This document shows positions 1 to 11,978 of a stretch of DNA of 64,000 bases, piece after piece. Made by a program: the position numbers and the translations under genes. Numbering within the stretch: the first letter of the stretch is position 1; each line of letters begins with the position of its first letter. The notes beneath the pieces were generated by a model, which saw only the letters and a program-made list of their open reading frames with translations, was not told the DNA's origin and did no database searches. This stretch comes from Phaeoceros laevis (taxonomy: Eukaryota > Anthocerotophyta > Anthocerotopsida > Notothyladales), in assembly GCA_049999765.1 (NCBI GenBank), contig JBNGIQ010009372.1, forward strand, positions 145,722 through 209,721. Reading direction: 5' to 3'.

Positions 1-3000
1 GCCAAAGGCACCGGAGTCACCAAAAAGGAGGTCGTCATACGTTCCCGACTTAGCCACTATACAGGCTTTGAAAGACAAACTTGAAGCTCTAGGTGCAGAG
101 TTCAAAGCTCAGTCTCAAAAAGTCACATCCCTCGAATCCCAGGTAACCCAGTTATTCACTCGAAAACTCGTTCTTTGTTGGACTATTTGTAGGGATAGTA
201 TACTCCAATGCATATGAACATGTATTTTCCTTGCATTTTGATTGCAAGCTTCCAAACTTCTAACAATTTATTATGGGTGATTTGCAGTATGATCAGTTGA
301 AAGAGTTGTTGCAGCAAACCCACAAAGCAAATTCACTTGACCTTGAAGCACTACAAAAGTCACTTCGTGTAGGTGTCCCTTCAATGTGGTTAGACTGCTT
401 GATGTCAAAGTCGATGTTGAGATAGGGATCCATTCCTACCACACCTCGCTTTGGACATTGCTTCAAATGGTTGTATGCATATGAGTGGTTCAGAATCTCC
501 TAAAGTTGGGTATTGGTGGCCAGACATTGCGATCAGACTTTGACTCCAAACCTTTCCTCGACCTGAATCTTGCTGGAATCAAAAGCGGGGACAAGACTAC
601 ACCGTCCACGGACCTCTCTGCTCTTGAAGCAGTCGTTGCAGATTTACAACGGCGCATACAGCGAAAGGCGGACAGTGATGATGTTGAGCAACTCTTACGT
701 GCCTCAGACGTTTCTAGAGAGGTATGCCAAGTGTTTCTATAGCTTGTGGACATGTGGTCTGTGGATGGGATGGTCATTTCTCCTTGAGAGTGGATATAAA
801 AAGTACTCGAGGTCTGTCCTCTGTCAGGACATTGTGAGACTTCAAAAAGCTCTTGAAGAACTCCGGGACAGTCTTAAGAGAGGATCAATAAGCTCTGGTG
901 CAGCTATTGATGAGTTGAGGATGCAAATCAAGAGGACTTCTGTCTTAGCTGCGCCAGAGATTAGTGTGAGAGCTTGACAGGGTTTGCTTCCTCAGTGTAA
1001 TACATAAGTGCAAGCTACATGTGCACTCAGTCCAGCAACCATTTGGGATGCTTCATCCTCTGGCAACGGATTAATTAAGCTGAAACAGTGCAATTCATAA
1101 GTGCTCTGTTTGATCGGCAGAAGATACTTCATTCTGTGGCAACATTTGGTGCTATCTAAACCACATTTGTTTTCTGAATTTTTTTGTGTATCAAACAATT
1201 AGGCATAGGTTTCAAGTGATTCGTCAGACTAAAAAACTAATGTCTCATTTCTGTTGCTTGCATCAGCGGAGGGGGAGTGTCGTCTCAGATCGCATAGAAA
1301 AGAGATGCCAAAAGATAGAAGACGACCTAGCAGCCCTGGTAAGAAAAATTTTAAACTATTGCACTTTTACCCTGTCAATTTTTCATTCAAGGCTATGTTA
1401 ATGCATTAGCCCATGATATATCTAGGAACTACATAGTAATGCCTTGCAAATGTAAAAGAAAACCAATACAGTAAGCTCCAGCAACATGGTGTTTGGATCA
1501 ACTATCAATGTCAAGAATATCATTGTGGTTCTCATTTAAAGTTGTTCCATCCCTCTTAGGAGGCCAAGCTGGCCAACAAGGTGGACAGTTCAATGCTGGA
1601 TGAGCTAAGATTCAAAGTCACAGTTGTTGAGGGCAAACAAGCGGAAGCCTCAAAGCAACCACCACCTGCTCCAAGAAGGGATAGTGAATCAATTTTGATT
1701 AGGCTAAAAGTAAGTTATTTTAGATCTGTAATATATGACAACACAATTTATCGGTAGGACCTTTTTCTAGTTGAATGGTTGACCATTTGAGCTCACACTT
1801 GTTTAGGAACTAATATCCAACAAAGTGGACCGAGATGAATTTCTTCAGCTACATGTACTTCTTGAAAGCAAGGTTTGTATAAATATTGAACTTTGTAACT
1901 TGGTCCCGTTATTTTTACGAGTGCACCTGATGTAGCTTATGTATCTGACACATGAGTTAATTGCAGAGTGGTGTGGCAGGAGACAAGAACGCCTCCGAGA
2001 AGGTTCTTTCCACTACCCAAATCTTGAATCTTAACTTGAATAGGACTTTGGATGATCATGACTCGTGAAGTAACAGGTCCCTCTAGCTAGGAAGCCGATT
2101 GTATGCTTAGGATGTGAAAATGCTTAGGTTCCAACAATATATTGGATTTTATTAGTTCATTCAGGGAGAAGTTGTTATATGGTCAAAAATGGTTTTCTTT
2201 TGCGACTTTTGTATTCACTCAAAGTGGGTTTCACATAAAAAATGGTCTTGAAAAATGGTTTTCACGTTTTCCGTAATTTGTGAATGTGCACTTGGGGTGT
2301 GTTGTACTAGGAACTCGAGAGCATGATGTTTTGTCCATCTTTTGATTCAATGATCCCCATTTTGAATGGTTACAACTAGGCTGATTACTACCATTACTTG
2401 GCTTAAATATTTTACAGGGCAATGAAGAAAGTCTCGAGTTGGAGCTTCAAGGCCAGGTGACACTATCTCTTTTGTTTCGGATCTCATTTGAGTTACTTGC
2501 CTACATTGCAATACTGGTATGTATATAGTTTTTTATTGCTGAACTTCACGAGCAAAATTATATTGCAGAGGTCAGAGAGTATGAAACAATCTACTGCTGC
2601 TGCACAGTTGCTTCATGCTCAGTCCAGAGATAATGAGGTATTCTAGCCACTACATTTAGTCTTTTGGGAGTCTTTTTGTACATACTATTAAACGATTGCT
2701 AGCCGTTGTTTATGCTGTATCTGTTTAGAGTCTGGTTCCTCTTATGTGGTTAACTAGTGGCCCAAGTGAAGATGTATGTGTTCGCAAACATGATGAATGC
2801 TTATCTTTCCAGGGAAAATACAAAGAATTGCGTGAGGACTTGGACAAGCTTATGAGACAAATGACGGGTTTGGTGAGCTTCTAATGTCCCAATTGAAAAA
2901 AAATTCTTGCAAATTTTCACGTCGATGTAGAGCCTAGCTAGATTGGAAGTCATATTAGCTTCACTAAGGTTATCAAATTTCTCTTTTCAGTCGGAGAGGA

Positions 3001-5691
3001 GTGACTTGGCAGTTTTACTTGCTCGAAGGGCAGACAATTTAGTACAACCTGTAGCTTCAATGCCTGAAGGATCAGGAAGAACAGGCCTTGCACAAGATGA
3101 TGAATCTATTAACAAGGTCATTAATGATCATGCCGATCGGATAACAGAGTATTCCGACATGCTGCTACAAATGGAGGTGGGTACTTTAATGATATACTTT
3201 TATTGCATTATCTTTTATTTTCTTAATACTACTTTCTTTGTCAACAATCGCGAATTTTCCCATATTGAGGAACAAGGAGAAACCATTAAATTACAAAAGG
3301 CTCTGTGAATCATGATCTTTGTCCTTGTTTTGGTTGGTGCACCATGTTGCACTCTATGCTTACACTCTTAGCTCTTGTTTAAACAGACCTTAATGTCCAG
3401 CAAGGCAGATCTGGCTGGTCTGCAAGCTTTGAAGGCAGCCATCATAGATTTGCAAAAGAGAAAGCAGTCGAGAATGTCTGGTGTGCCAAACATACAACAA
3501 CTAAAACCACCTGAGACCATTAAGGTGCTCAAGTAATTTTATCTCATGATTGATGAAATTGGATGAGATGCTTTCAACTTGCAGCCATGCTAAAAACTTA
3601 TTACGACATGTATAGGCTATAGGCTACCTCATCACCTTACAGGTTAATGAATTTGAAATGCTATGCAGGAAACAGTGTTGGATTTTGTGATGCCAGAGGA
3701 AACTGCAAAGACCATAAAAAAGCATGAGATGTTGCTGACCCAGGTATCCTTGAATCTGATAGTGTACATCCATACGGTCATAGTCTTAGATGAGCAGAAG
3801 TTTTGCACGAAAGAACTCAAGGTGGTTCAAATGATAGTACAAGTTTATAGGGCTGACATGAAACATGGTTGCAGCTTCACAAAAACGTGGAACTCTTAAA
3901 TCAAGCCACCATGACCATGTCTGGCCATGATCTACCTCAAATGATTCTAGATGGAGACTATGAAAACTTTCTAAATCACCAAGGAGAAGGTGCAAGTGAA
4001 CATAGATCCTCAGTGAGATTTCATGGTGATCACAATGAGGGCCATTTGGGTGAAGGAGTTAGGCCTGCAACTGCCCCTACATGTGACTTTCATGCGGAAA
4101 TTTCTGGAAACGGACATGCAATCAGCAGACCCTCAACAGCTACAGCCAGCAGACCTGCATCGGCGCCAAATGGAAAGGGATTTGGGCTAACCCCTGGCAT
4201 AGAAGACAAGCCATCTGAAGATGTTGACCATGTCCTACATAATGAATCTCCAACAAGGCCAACTAGTAGGTTTTTACATACAATGCTAGAAAGTGATGGG
4301 AATCAATTTGACAGTGAAGCTGACAACCTTGGATCCGCTGAAGCAAATGAAGATTATGAAAACTCTGTGGCTATTAGAGCTTTGGAGGTTCATCACTTTT
4401 GCTCTTGTTGTAAAGCTACATTTTGCTTATCATGTGAATTGGCCACGTGGCTTTTGCTTCGAACTGTTGCAATGTGTATTATTGTTGTGTTTTATCTTGC
4501 ATGAATGTTAGTATCTCTAGAGGTATGAATATGTGGCTATACTTATTACCATAACCACTTGATTCTTGTTCTCATAGTTGTTCATTGTTCCAGGATGCTT
4601 TGAAGGCACACAAGATTGAGCCCAAGGAGAATATCTCAAAGTTAGTAAAATGGGCAAGAGAAATTCAAAGACTCGCCGCAGACTTGAACATGCTCCGTAC
4701 ATTCATGCAAGATGGCCTCGCTCTCAAGTGTGACAAGAGTGAACATCAGGTGTGCCTTTCACTAATGATGTGTGATTGCTACAACGTCTCATTCAATGAA
4801 CATGTTGTTCTGTTCATCATGGGGTACGGACGCGGGTGTTGCAATCTTTTTGTCGCCGTGCGACTTGTTCCCCAATAAAGCATGCAAACACGCATCTTTA
4901 CCTTTGTGTTAACTAAGCTTGATAAGGGCTCATGGCTTGGTTGCTCGGTCGGCGAGAGCCACTGGCAATGCTTTTATTCATGGCGTAGAAATTTCTCACT
5001 GCTAGAGCTTGTGCTAACTAAGACCGATAAAAACATTGTTGTTTTCATTAGGGTAAATAGAAAAACTGATTTGAGTACGTGTATGCTGGTGACAGAGATT
5101 GGCAAAACTTGTCAAAGATTTCATAGCCAAGATGGATGGTGAGAAGGCTATGTTCTCGGGGAAACCGCTTATTGGGTTCAGATGCATGTAAGCAATACTT
5201 AATCCCTAGTTCGCAGAGACTTGAGAATTGATTGCTTCTAGCTATGAAGTATGTCGAATGATATCTGATTGTGCAACTCCGTTGTGTCGTCAAAATAGGT
5301 CTTGCGACCATCCGCTGGAGAAATTGCTTCATGGGCGTGCTGACCATGTTCCTACTAACTTGATGCCTAAGAACTGTCTACCTATGCTCTCGGCAGAACG
5401 CATTTTTGGAAGGGTGATTTCAGAAAACATCTCTTTGATCTTCAATATGCCTCATTTGTGGTCTTATCCACAGAGTTTACAATGAAATGAAGACAAGTTT
5501 TGAGAATCTTGCAGGAAAGGAAAGAAGAAAGCCCTCCAAGATCCCCACCTAGTGGTGACTATACCAGAGCTGTGTCAAAGAAGAATGGTTATGATCCAAC
5601 TAAAGAGCGCAAGCCAGCTGCAGCAAATCCTAGGCGGGTCTCCTCTGCGGGTCAAACGAAAAGACCTCAGCAGCCACGACAAGAAATATGA
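1..5691 (+). CDS. DUF4795/QRICH2-like sperm-flagellum coiled-coil protein, 3' part of a many-exon gene
   Basis: The 5' end lies outside the window. I can follow about 17 short exons bounded by GT/AG, for example 2-142, 1267-1338 and 1560-1709. They encode heptad-like helical stretches with repeated KxDxxxL elements such as NKVDSSMLDEL and NKVDRDEFLQL. A low-complexity Ser/Pro/Ala segment rich in RPxSA follows (about 4060-4270). Near the end, a helical segment leads into FRCMSCDHPLEK; its Met codon is split by an intron (exon ends near 5187, next exon begins near 5300). The last exon, about 5515-5691, is basic and proline-rich and ends at TGA. DUF4795 proteins (human QRICH2, a sperm-flagellum protein) carry a very similar cysteine motif after a long coiled coil. 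Motile-sperm plants keep such axonemal genes. The family call rests on pattern memory of the cysteine motif and coiled coil; the exact orthologue is not settled. Confidence 0.6.
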
Positions 5692-7218
5692 GGGGCTTTT
5701 ATCACTGACCAACCTTGAGTGAGTGCCTTTGTTGTCATATAGTTGCTGCATAACGAAGCCCCCATATGGTGATACACTTTCAAGACTCACGCTATCGAGT
5801 CGCTCTAATCTGCATTTGATATCAATGGTGTATGTGTATACGTTTCAGGAGGTTCATGATGGTAGGTTGTTGAGGATGCAGGTACCAGTATATATGAGAC
5901 AATCAATGCAATAGATGCGTTGCAGTGATCTTGTTTTACGCCCTACATTAAGTACTCATGCGAGCAAGGCCCATCACGACACTTCACAAAGGAGGTTGAG
6001 CTGTTTGGAACCGGGTCCAATTTTGGAACACTTTAAAGGTAGTAACGCGGCACGACATTTAACATGAAGCACCAAGGTGACCTATTGGTTTTGTGGGTTA
6101 CCCTAGGATGGATGCAAAAAGCTTCTAACTAGAAGGGATGTCATCATAAGTGGAATATTGGCTGAAATTGAGTTGATGTCCCATAGTGAAACCGTTTGAC
6201 TGAAATATGAGGTTTGAAGCCAAGAAATGCTCTTTGGCGCTTGCCGCACACTAGAGGTCTTTAAGACTACAAGTGCTTAGCACTTAAAAGCTTTGGCTGA
6301 AAGTCAAACCCTAGGGATTGGCTTGATAACTATAGCCGATTCTCAGGGTGCCCATCGACTAAGTCTTGCTCTTGAGTTGTCTATTAACTTGCCCTTGAGT
6401 TGAGCAAATCAGGGTAGTTTTTTGAATTTGAATCTACTCTAGTGACATTATAACTTGTTAACAAGTTGTCACCACATAATGAATTGCTTTATGCCTTTGA
6501 TGTATGAGGTATTGTGCCATTAAACTCATAGTTATTTCTAAATATTCACTTTTAAAAGAATCAGCACGGGTGCGGGTTGAAGGTGAGGTAGAATGTCAGT
6601 CTCCTTGCCGGCTTCGGTGTGGCGATGCTAGTCAAGAGCGGGTGGCGGCTGGGCTAGGCCTTCCTGCACATGGCTCGCAAAAGGTTGGTGTGGCTTGAAT
6701 GAATAAATTACAATACACTGTCCTTCGTCCTTCGCACAGTCCGGCAAATGAGCCCAGCGCCTCTACCCACTTACCGTCTTGACCTCCCGTCACATCTCAT
6801 GCATGCTTTCACAAACATGGCTTGGAGCACTAAAGAGGTCCTCGACTTACAGTGGTGCCTTGAAGTGCCATGTGCCGCTTGTGAGTAGTTGTTGTTCTTT
6901 TTGATATTTGAAGAGGTTTACACAGTCCTGTGGAGGGTCCCCCTTTGCCCATGCTTCGAGCACCCCTTAGCTATAGGGTATAATAGGGTTTATTTCATGT
7001 TTCATGTAGTAACAATTTAGGACCATTCTTGGCAATAATGCTAGTACCTGCCACGTGGGTGGGTTACTTGAGGTAATAAAAGTTGCCCTTTCTAGAGATA
7101 AATATATACCAATAGAGGTAAATCAACAAGGATATAGAGGTAAATCAACAAGGATATTGAGGGAGCCCTGCTACAACCGTTTGTGTATACGAGAGAGTGT
7201 ATTTAATAGTATATCTGC

Positions 7219-7302
7219 GAATTCGACTTTTTGTCACTGTACACACCCAAAACCCCATGTGAATTCGACTTTGTGTCACTATACACACCCAAAACCCCAT
7301 AT
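7219..7302. repeat. Two-copy 42-bp direct tandem repeat
   Basis: Two adjacent units, 7219-7260 and 7261-7302, both begin GAATTCGACTTT and contain CACACCCAAAACCCCAT. They differ by a few substitutions, so this is a fairly young local duplication. Confidence 0.85.
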
Positions 7303-7379
7303 TGAGCCGCTTGGAACGATGGAAACTACACCCACCAGCACCATGGCCAACCCCCTATGGGTACCCTTCTCAAATTCTA

Positions 7380-7740
7380 CTGGCAACGCTCTTCCACGCG
7401 GTAGACTACCTTTTTTGTCCTACGTTGCGATCCTCATGCGTGTACGTTCTTCACAACTTCCATGAGGAACGTCCTTCCACTCAACAGCGACCACTATTGT
7501 CTTGCGTTGCGATCCTCAGATGTGCCTCACCAGTCTCGTACTTCTCACAACTCCTAGTAGGAATGCCCTTCCACGCGGTAGACGACATCCTTCGTCTTAC
7601 ATTGCAATCCTCGGGCTCGCTTTATTCTCACCGTTCCAACTGGGAACGCCTTTCTACTCGGAAAACGACCTCCCGTTCTGTGTTGCAATCCTTAGGTGTG
7701 CCCATCTTGTGTTCTCGACACCTCGAGAGGTGTTCTGGGA
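7380..7740. repeat. Degenerate tandem repeat, roughly 90-110 bp period
   Basis: About four diverged units each contain a CTTCCACGCGGTAGAC-like phrase, then a TTGCGATCCTC-like phrase, then a TTCTCAC-like phrase. Examples begin near 7389, 7467, 7568 and 7648. The units share order and spacing but little exact identity, which looks like an old minisatellite. The open frames across it are by-products of the repeat. Confidence 0.6.
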
Positions 7741-8649
7741 GCATTAGGCTTCCCCCGCAGTCGCACCTGCAACACCTTCAAAGTCATACAAGGCTGTTAA
7801 GGGGGCCTTAGGCTTCTCCACGGTCACACCTGCCGAACCTTCAATGCCCGTAACTCCTACACCAATAGAGTGCCCACCATTTATTTCCCTATACAACGGT
7901 ACAAACTACATTTTATTAAAAATAAAAGACAAAAGAAGGTACAAAAAAATTATTTTGGTGGACCCCACAGAAAAATATTATGTAGAACTCTTAACCCTGA
8001 GGACCTGATTTTTATTGGGCTGAACTACGTACTCGTAATCTATCTTTTATTTTGTTGTTGTTGCATGTTATTATCTTTCTCTTTAATCAAGTTATCATGA
8101 GACAACGTCTTATATTTCCTCTTGTTACATGCTATTAACCATTAAGGGACCAACCAATGCAATCCAAGCCAATGCCCTCAGAAGGCGCTAACCTTGAGGA
8201 TTCTGTCCCTGCACATAGAATTGCAAATGAGCCGGCACCCAAAACCTACCGAGAAAGCGTAAAACATTGTTTGGCGATGGTCGATCTTTGGGGGCATGTC
8301 GATGCATGCAAGCTTCTTGACATGTTCAATTTTTGTACACACGTGGCATAATACAATAGCACTATTTAATAGTTTCACATACAAGATTCAATTTTTGCAC
8401 TATTTCAAGAGTTTCATACACAAGGTTTTGTGAGGAGGTGGCACGATATAATAACACTACTTCAATAGTTTCACACATACTCAGGAGTCTCTACTACCTC
8501 GAAGAAGATTCTCAAGAAGGTGCTCTTCCATGAACTTGGTTGGGCTACAGGTGGAAATAACTTGTTTGTGAAGTTATCGGACTAGCAGAGGTGAAGAATG
8601 AACACATTGATTACTTATCACAACTCCTAAGCCTGGAGAAGATAATGCA

Positions 8650-10790
8650 TCATTTTTGATACAACAAGGCTATAGCCACCAAAGTTAACCAGATGGAGAA
8701 GGCAACCCAAAAATAGGGATTCTTTTCCCATCGTGGGGGATTCCAAACAAGCCAGTCCTCCAAGTAATCGTGAGTGTCGGGCCCTTTCTTAGCTTTGGGC
8801 TTCCTACGCTCCTTCACCATCTGGCTCCATGTCTTCGCACTTCTGCAAGGAAGAGGGTCAGAAACAGTATTGCCGTTCCAATAGTGTAGCTCACGTCAAT
8901 GCTGCCAGCAAGTCAAGCGCACATACCTGTCATCGTCAGAGCCAATGAGAGGGATAGACACCATCTCATCCTTACTGATCTTCAGCTTTGGTGCCTCTAA
9001 TATATAACGCAAATCAGCTGCTTGACGCCTTGTAGCCTTGTTTGGATGTGTGTTTTCGATGCGCTTATAGAGCGCAATACAATCAGCATGCCTGTTGTCT
9101 GCTTCATAAGCCATTGCGAGCCATATTTGAATCTGTACCATTGCCAAGAGCAACATGTTCTTAGCCACACCAAAATTTGCAGGATGGGCACAACACTATA
9201 CTTTCCACCTGACGAAGAACGGGCTTGCGAAAGAGCCAAAACACCCACTACTTACATCACCACCAAGATTTGATGTTTTCGGAACATTTGTCAGGGCAGC
9301 TTCAAAAAGCTCAACAGACTTATCGTATGTGCCCCTAGCATAGGCCCGTTGAGCCATCTGGAACATCACCTCAGCCTCTTTCCTTTGTGCTGCTTGCTGC
9401 TTTGCACGCTGCAAAATAAAATTGAAAAGGTCGGCGGGCCTGGACTAAACACTTCGTGCACGACGACCCCCACACCAGACTCTTAGCAACCGAGGGCTTA
9501 TACTACCAGGAATAAGCACCTGAGCCTCTTGTCAGAGCACTGGCTTCAATGAGTATAAGCAATTGGCAGCCCGCAAAGGGCCACCCGCTACACGCACTGA
9601 CAGTCGAACACAAGAACATCAGTCCCTACCAAAAGTGAGCACACTGCTGTGGCTGACAAATTCTTACTGAGTGCTATCACTTGTGATTTCAAGCAAGCTC
9701 CAAAAATTTCAAGTTGCAAACTGGTTGCTCTGTATGATATCACAAAAAAACCAGCAACTACCTCCTCCTTTAACGTTTAACAGTTCACATGAGTCCATCT
9801 ACAAGGTGCAGGTGCTGTGACCAAACTACTTGAAAAATAGGAAATCCAACGATGTTCTGCTTGGCACCTCTTCCTTCCTCGTTAGTACAATTACCCTTAA
9901 TATACTCCAGACCATAACGCTACAACGACATCGCTAAAAGGGCGGCTAAGAGAATTAACCCTCACCCTCAGACATGAAATTCACCCTCTATTGAGACTGA
10001 CAGTTACGCACTTACATCCAGAAATGCCCCAAATTGTCAAGACCAGGACAAGGACGCAACGCCCTGACTAGAACTAGCTTGTATTAGGGGATGTTGTTGT
10101 ACGTGATCGCTCACCTTTGCAAGTTCTTCACGCAACTGCGCAGCGCGGTCCTGAGCTTCGTCCTCGCTGATGTCTTCCCCAGCATCGCCATTCCTCTCAT
10201 TCTGGATTTTCTCACCCTCTGCTACCAACTCTCTCATTTCCTCGATTGCATTCAATTTCTCCTTCCCTTCAGCCTGGTCCCAGAAGCCGGCCTCTCCAAG
10301 AGGATTTCCTGGATCATCGCCAGCAGCCCAGGCAGCGACATTGTGGCATATCAGTCCAGTGGGTTCCCATAACCGCAACAATGGCCTAACGACCCTCCTG
10401 GGGCTTGCAGATGCACCATGAAGTGCCAGGGATGCCGATGCCATCACAGCGTTGCTCCAGCTGGAAGTGCAGGGCGTTCCCTGCAACTCAAACGGGCGAA
10501 TAAAACCAGCAACTACAGCCATGTCTGCGCAGAGCGAGACCACAATAATCAGAGTGCTGACGAGCAGCCCGGCAGCGCCAACTTGCCTTGCAAACAGCGC
10601 CAGGTTTGCCAGAGAAGGGCGGCAGGGCAAACGGAGAGTACATTGGAGCGGAGAGGCGGAGACGACTGCCTGTTTCCATGACCATGGTAAGGCAGGTAGG
10701 GAGGGTAAGGCGGTGGGGCTTACCCGAGGCTTTGCGACGCTGCGGAGACGAGAAGCCGGAGGTTGGGACAGGCAAGTGGGCGCAAGCCAT
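8650..10790 (-). CDS. Plastid-type TPR protein with C-terminal membrane anchor
   Basis: I infer five exons: 10790-10724, 10665-10115, 9408-9256, 9132-8927 and 8842-8650, giving 389 residues. The N-terminus is rich in Ser, Pro, Arg and Ala like a plastid transit peptide, with a hydrophobic stretch (LLVSTLIIVVSLCADMAVVAGF). The middle is an acidic/basic coiled coil running into TPR-like helices (AEVMFQMAQRAYARGTYDKSVELFEAAL), then GGDIQIWLAMAYEADNRHAD and the APKLKIS..EM..IPLIG segment. The end is HDYLEDWLVWNPPRW followed by one membrane helix and a short tail. I recall this architecture from a conserved plant chloroplast TPR family of uncertain function. The start needs a 58-nt first intron (10666-10723). 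Without it, the long frame opens with GTG and has no in-frame ATG until after the targeting region. Function unknown. Confidence 0.7.
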
Positions 10791-11059
10791 GCCGCGCAGA
10801 ATGCCACAACACGGACGTATCTACGAGGGGAACAATGCCTCGGAAGATAGTTTTGTGTTTATTACGCAGCTGTCAAGAGACGCTATGGACAGGGCACGCA
10901 ACCTCATCACCTCAGAGACGATCAAGTGCGCATACTCAGCCCCTCGGATCAGCTTCTCTGTATTGAAAACCCTCCACTACTGTATCGGTACAGAGCTTGA
11001 CTCATTCACCTCAGAGCCTTGATAGCACTTGTGGGAGTCACGCTGTTCATAACCATAAG

Positions 11060-11824
11060 CTATCGTGAAATGGGAGTCTGGAGTCGACTTTGAAGCCGCT
11101 CTATCGCATCAACCGTCATGACCAATTTGTCGTGCTGCAAAATGCTGTAAACGTTCAACCCCTTCACCGGTAGCACATCAGCATAGTGCAAATTTTCAAC
11201 GGCTCGGACCAGGGGAACATTGACTTTCTCTGAACCCTCCACAAACAGAACCTTCTTGCACCCGAAGCCCTCAACGTGGCGCGCCATCTCTCTTGTCTTG
11301 TAGGAAGGAGGCTCCACACTGTCAAAAACCAAGAGGTTGCCCTCAGCCGCTCGGGCAGATAGGGCAATTTTGAGGCCCAGACGCCTAACCTTCTTGGGCA
11401 GATCAATCGCATGACTCCTTGGCTTGGGACCGTGAGCCACAGATCCGTGCCGGAACTGAGGGCGTCGCAGCATACCATGCCTTGCATTCCCTGTACCCTT
11501 CTGCGGAATGAATTTCCTCCGCGACCCTGTCACAGTGCTGACTGTTTTCGTGCAGTGAGTACCCTGCCGCCGCTTGGCTAGCTGCCATCGCACAACTCGG
11601 TGCACGATGTCCTGCCGGATGGGCACATCAAACACGTCTCCTGCCAAAACTGTTGACCCTTTGTCCTCCAGGCTGAAATTGGTTACCTTCACCTCCTGGT
11701 CCTGTAACTTCCCCTGCGGCCTGGTTACAACCCGCAGCGCGGCCGCACTGGAGCACAGCCTCTGTCTCTGTGCATACCACATCGACTGCACAGCCCTGCC
11801 CACCCCCGACCGCAAGAGCGCCAT
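11060..11824 (-). CDS. Ribosomal protein uL4 (L4), bacterial/organellar type, probably mitochondrial
   Basis: Single exon of 254 residues. It matches bacterial-type L4 in order: VPIRQDIVHRVVRWQLAKRRQGTH, then a TGSRRKFIPQKGTGNARHG extended loop, PKPRSHAIDLPKKVRRLGLKIALSARA, and the C-terminal alpha/beta core ending near NVYSILQHDKLVMTVDAIERL. L4 binds 23S-type rRNA and its loop lines the peptide exit tunnel. The N-terminus (MALLRSGVGRAVQSMWYAQRQ) is Arg-rich with few acidic residues, which favours a mitochondrial presequence. The ATG at 11824 was chosen because the longer open frame upstream has no ATG. The gene is divergent from UTP23 across 154 bp. Confidence 0.88.
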   Translation of the reverse strand: MALLRSGVGRAVQSMWYAQRQRLCSSAAALRVVTRPQGKLQDQEVKVTNFSLEDKGSTVLAGDVFDVPIRQDIVHRVVRWQLAKRRQGTHCTKTVSTVTGSRRKFIPQKGTGNARHGMLRRPQFRHGSVAHGPKPRSHAIDLPKKVRRLGLKIALSARAAEGNLLVFDSVEPPSYKTREMARHVEGFGCKKVLFVEGSEKVNVPLVRAVENLHYADVLPVKGLNVYSILQHDKLVMTVDAIERLQSRLQTPISR

Positions 11825-11978
11825 GAATTCTATCCCGCTCACATCTCGGTGAAGACTGTCAGCTCGGCCCACTAATGAACGAACCCTAAACCCTAAACCC
11901 GCAACCAAGGTCTTCTTTTCACAACAAGAGGGATGTCGAGTCGGAAGTGGATCGTTGTGAACTTGGATATTCGGGGAG
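11825..11978. promoter_or_regulatory. Divergent promoter with tandem telo-box motifs
   Basis: The 154 bp separate two divergent ribosome-related genes. At 11882-11900 there is an array reading AACCCTAAACCCTAAACCC, that is, overlapping AAACCCTA telo-boxes about 60 bp upstream of the L4 ATG. Telo-boxes are an established feature of plant promoters for ribosomal proteins and ribosome-biogenesis factors, usually close to the transcription start. Joint control of both genes is inference. Confidence 0.75.

Larger units (their letters stand above)
5692..8649. other. Intergenic region, no gene recognised
   Basis: About 3 kb between the flagellar-type gene and the converging TPR gene. Short open frames here have no recognisable motifs. 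The stretch is partly AT-rich and holds the tandem repeats listed separately (7219-7302 and about 7380-7740). Near 8340-8490 there are repeated phrases such as AATAGTTTCACA, suggesting another decayed repeat. Confidence 0.5.

Noticed and set aside
10037-10807. 256-residue frame starting with GTG taken as a full CDS
   Set aside because: It has no ATG and runs past a conserved splice donor at 10114; it is one exon of the TPR gene.
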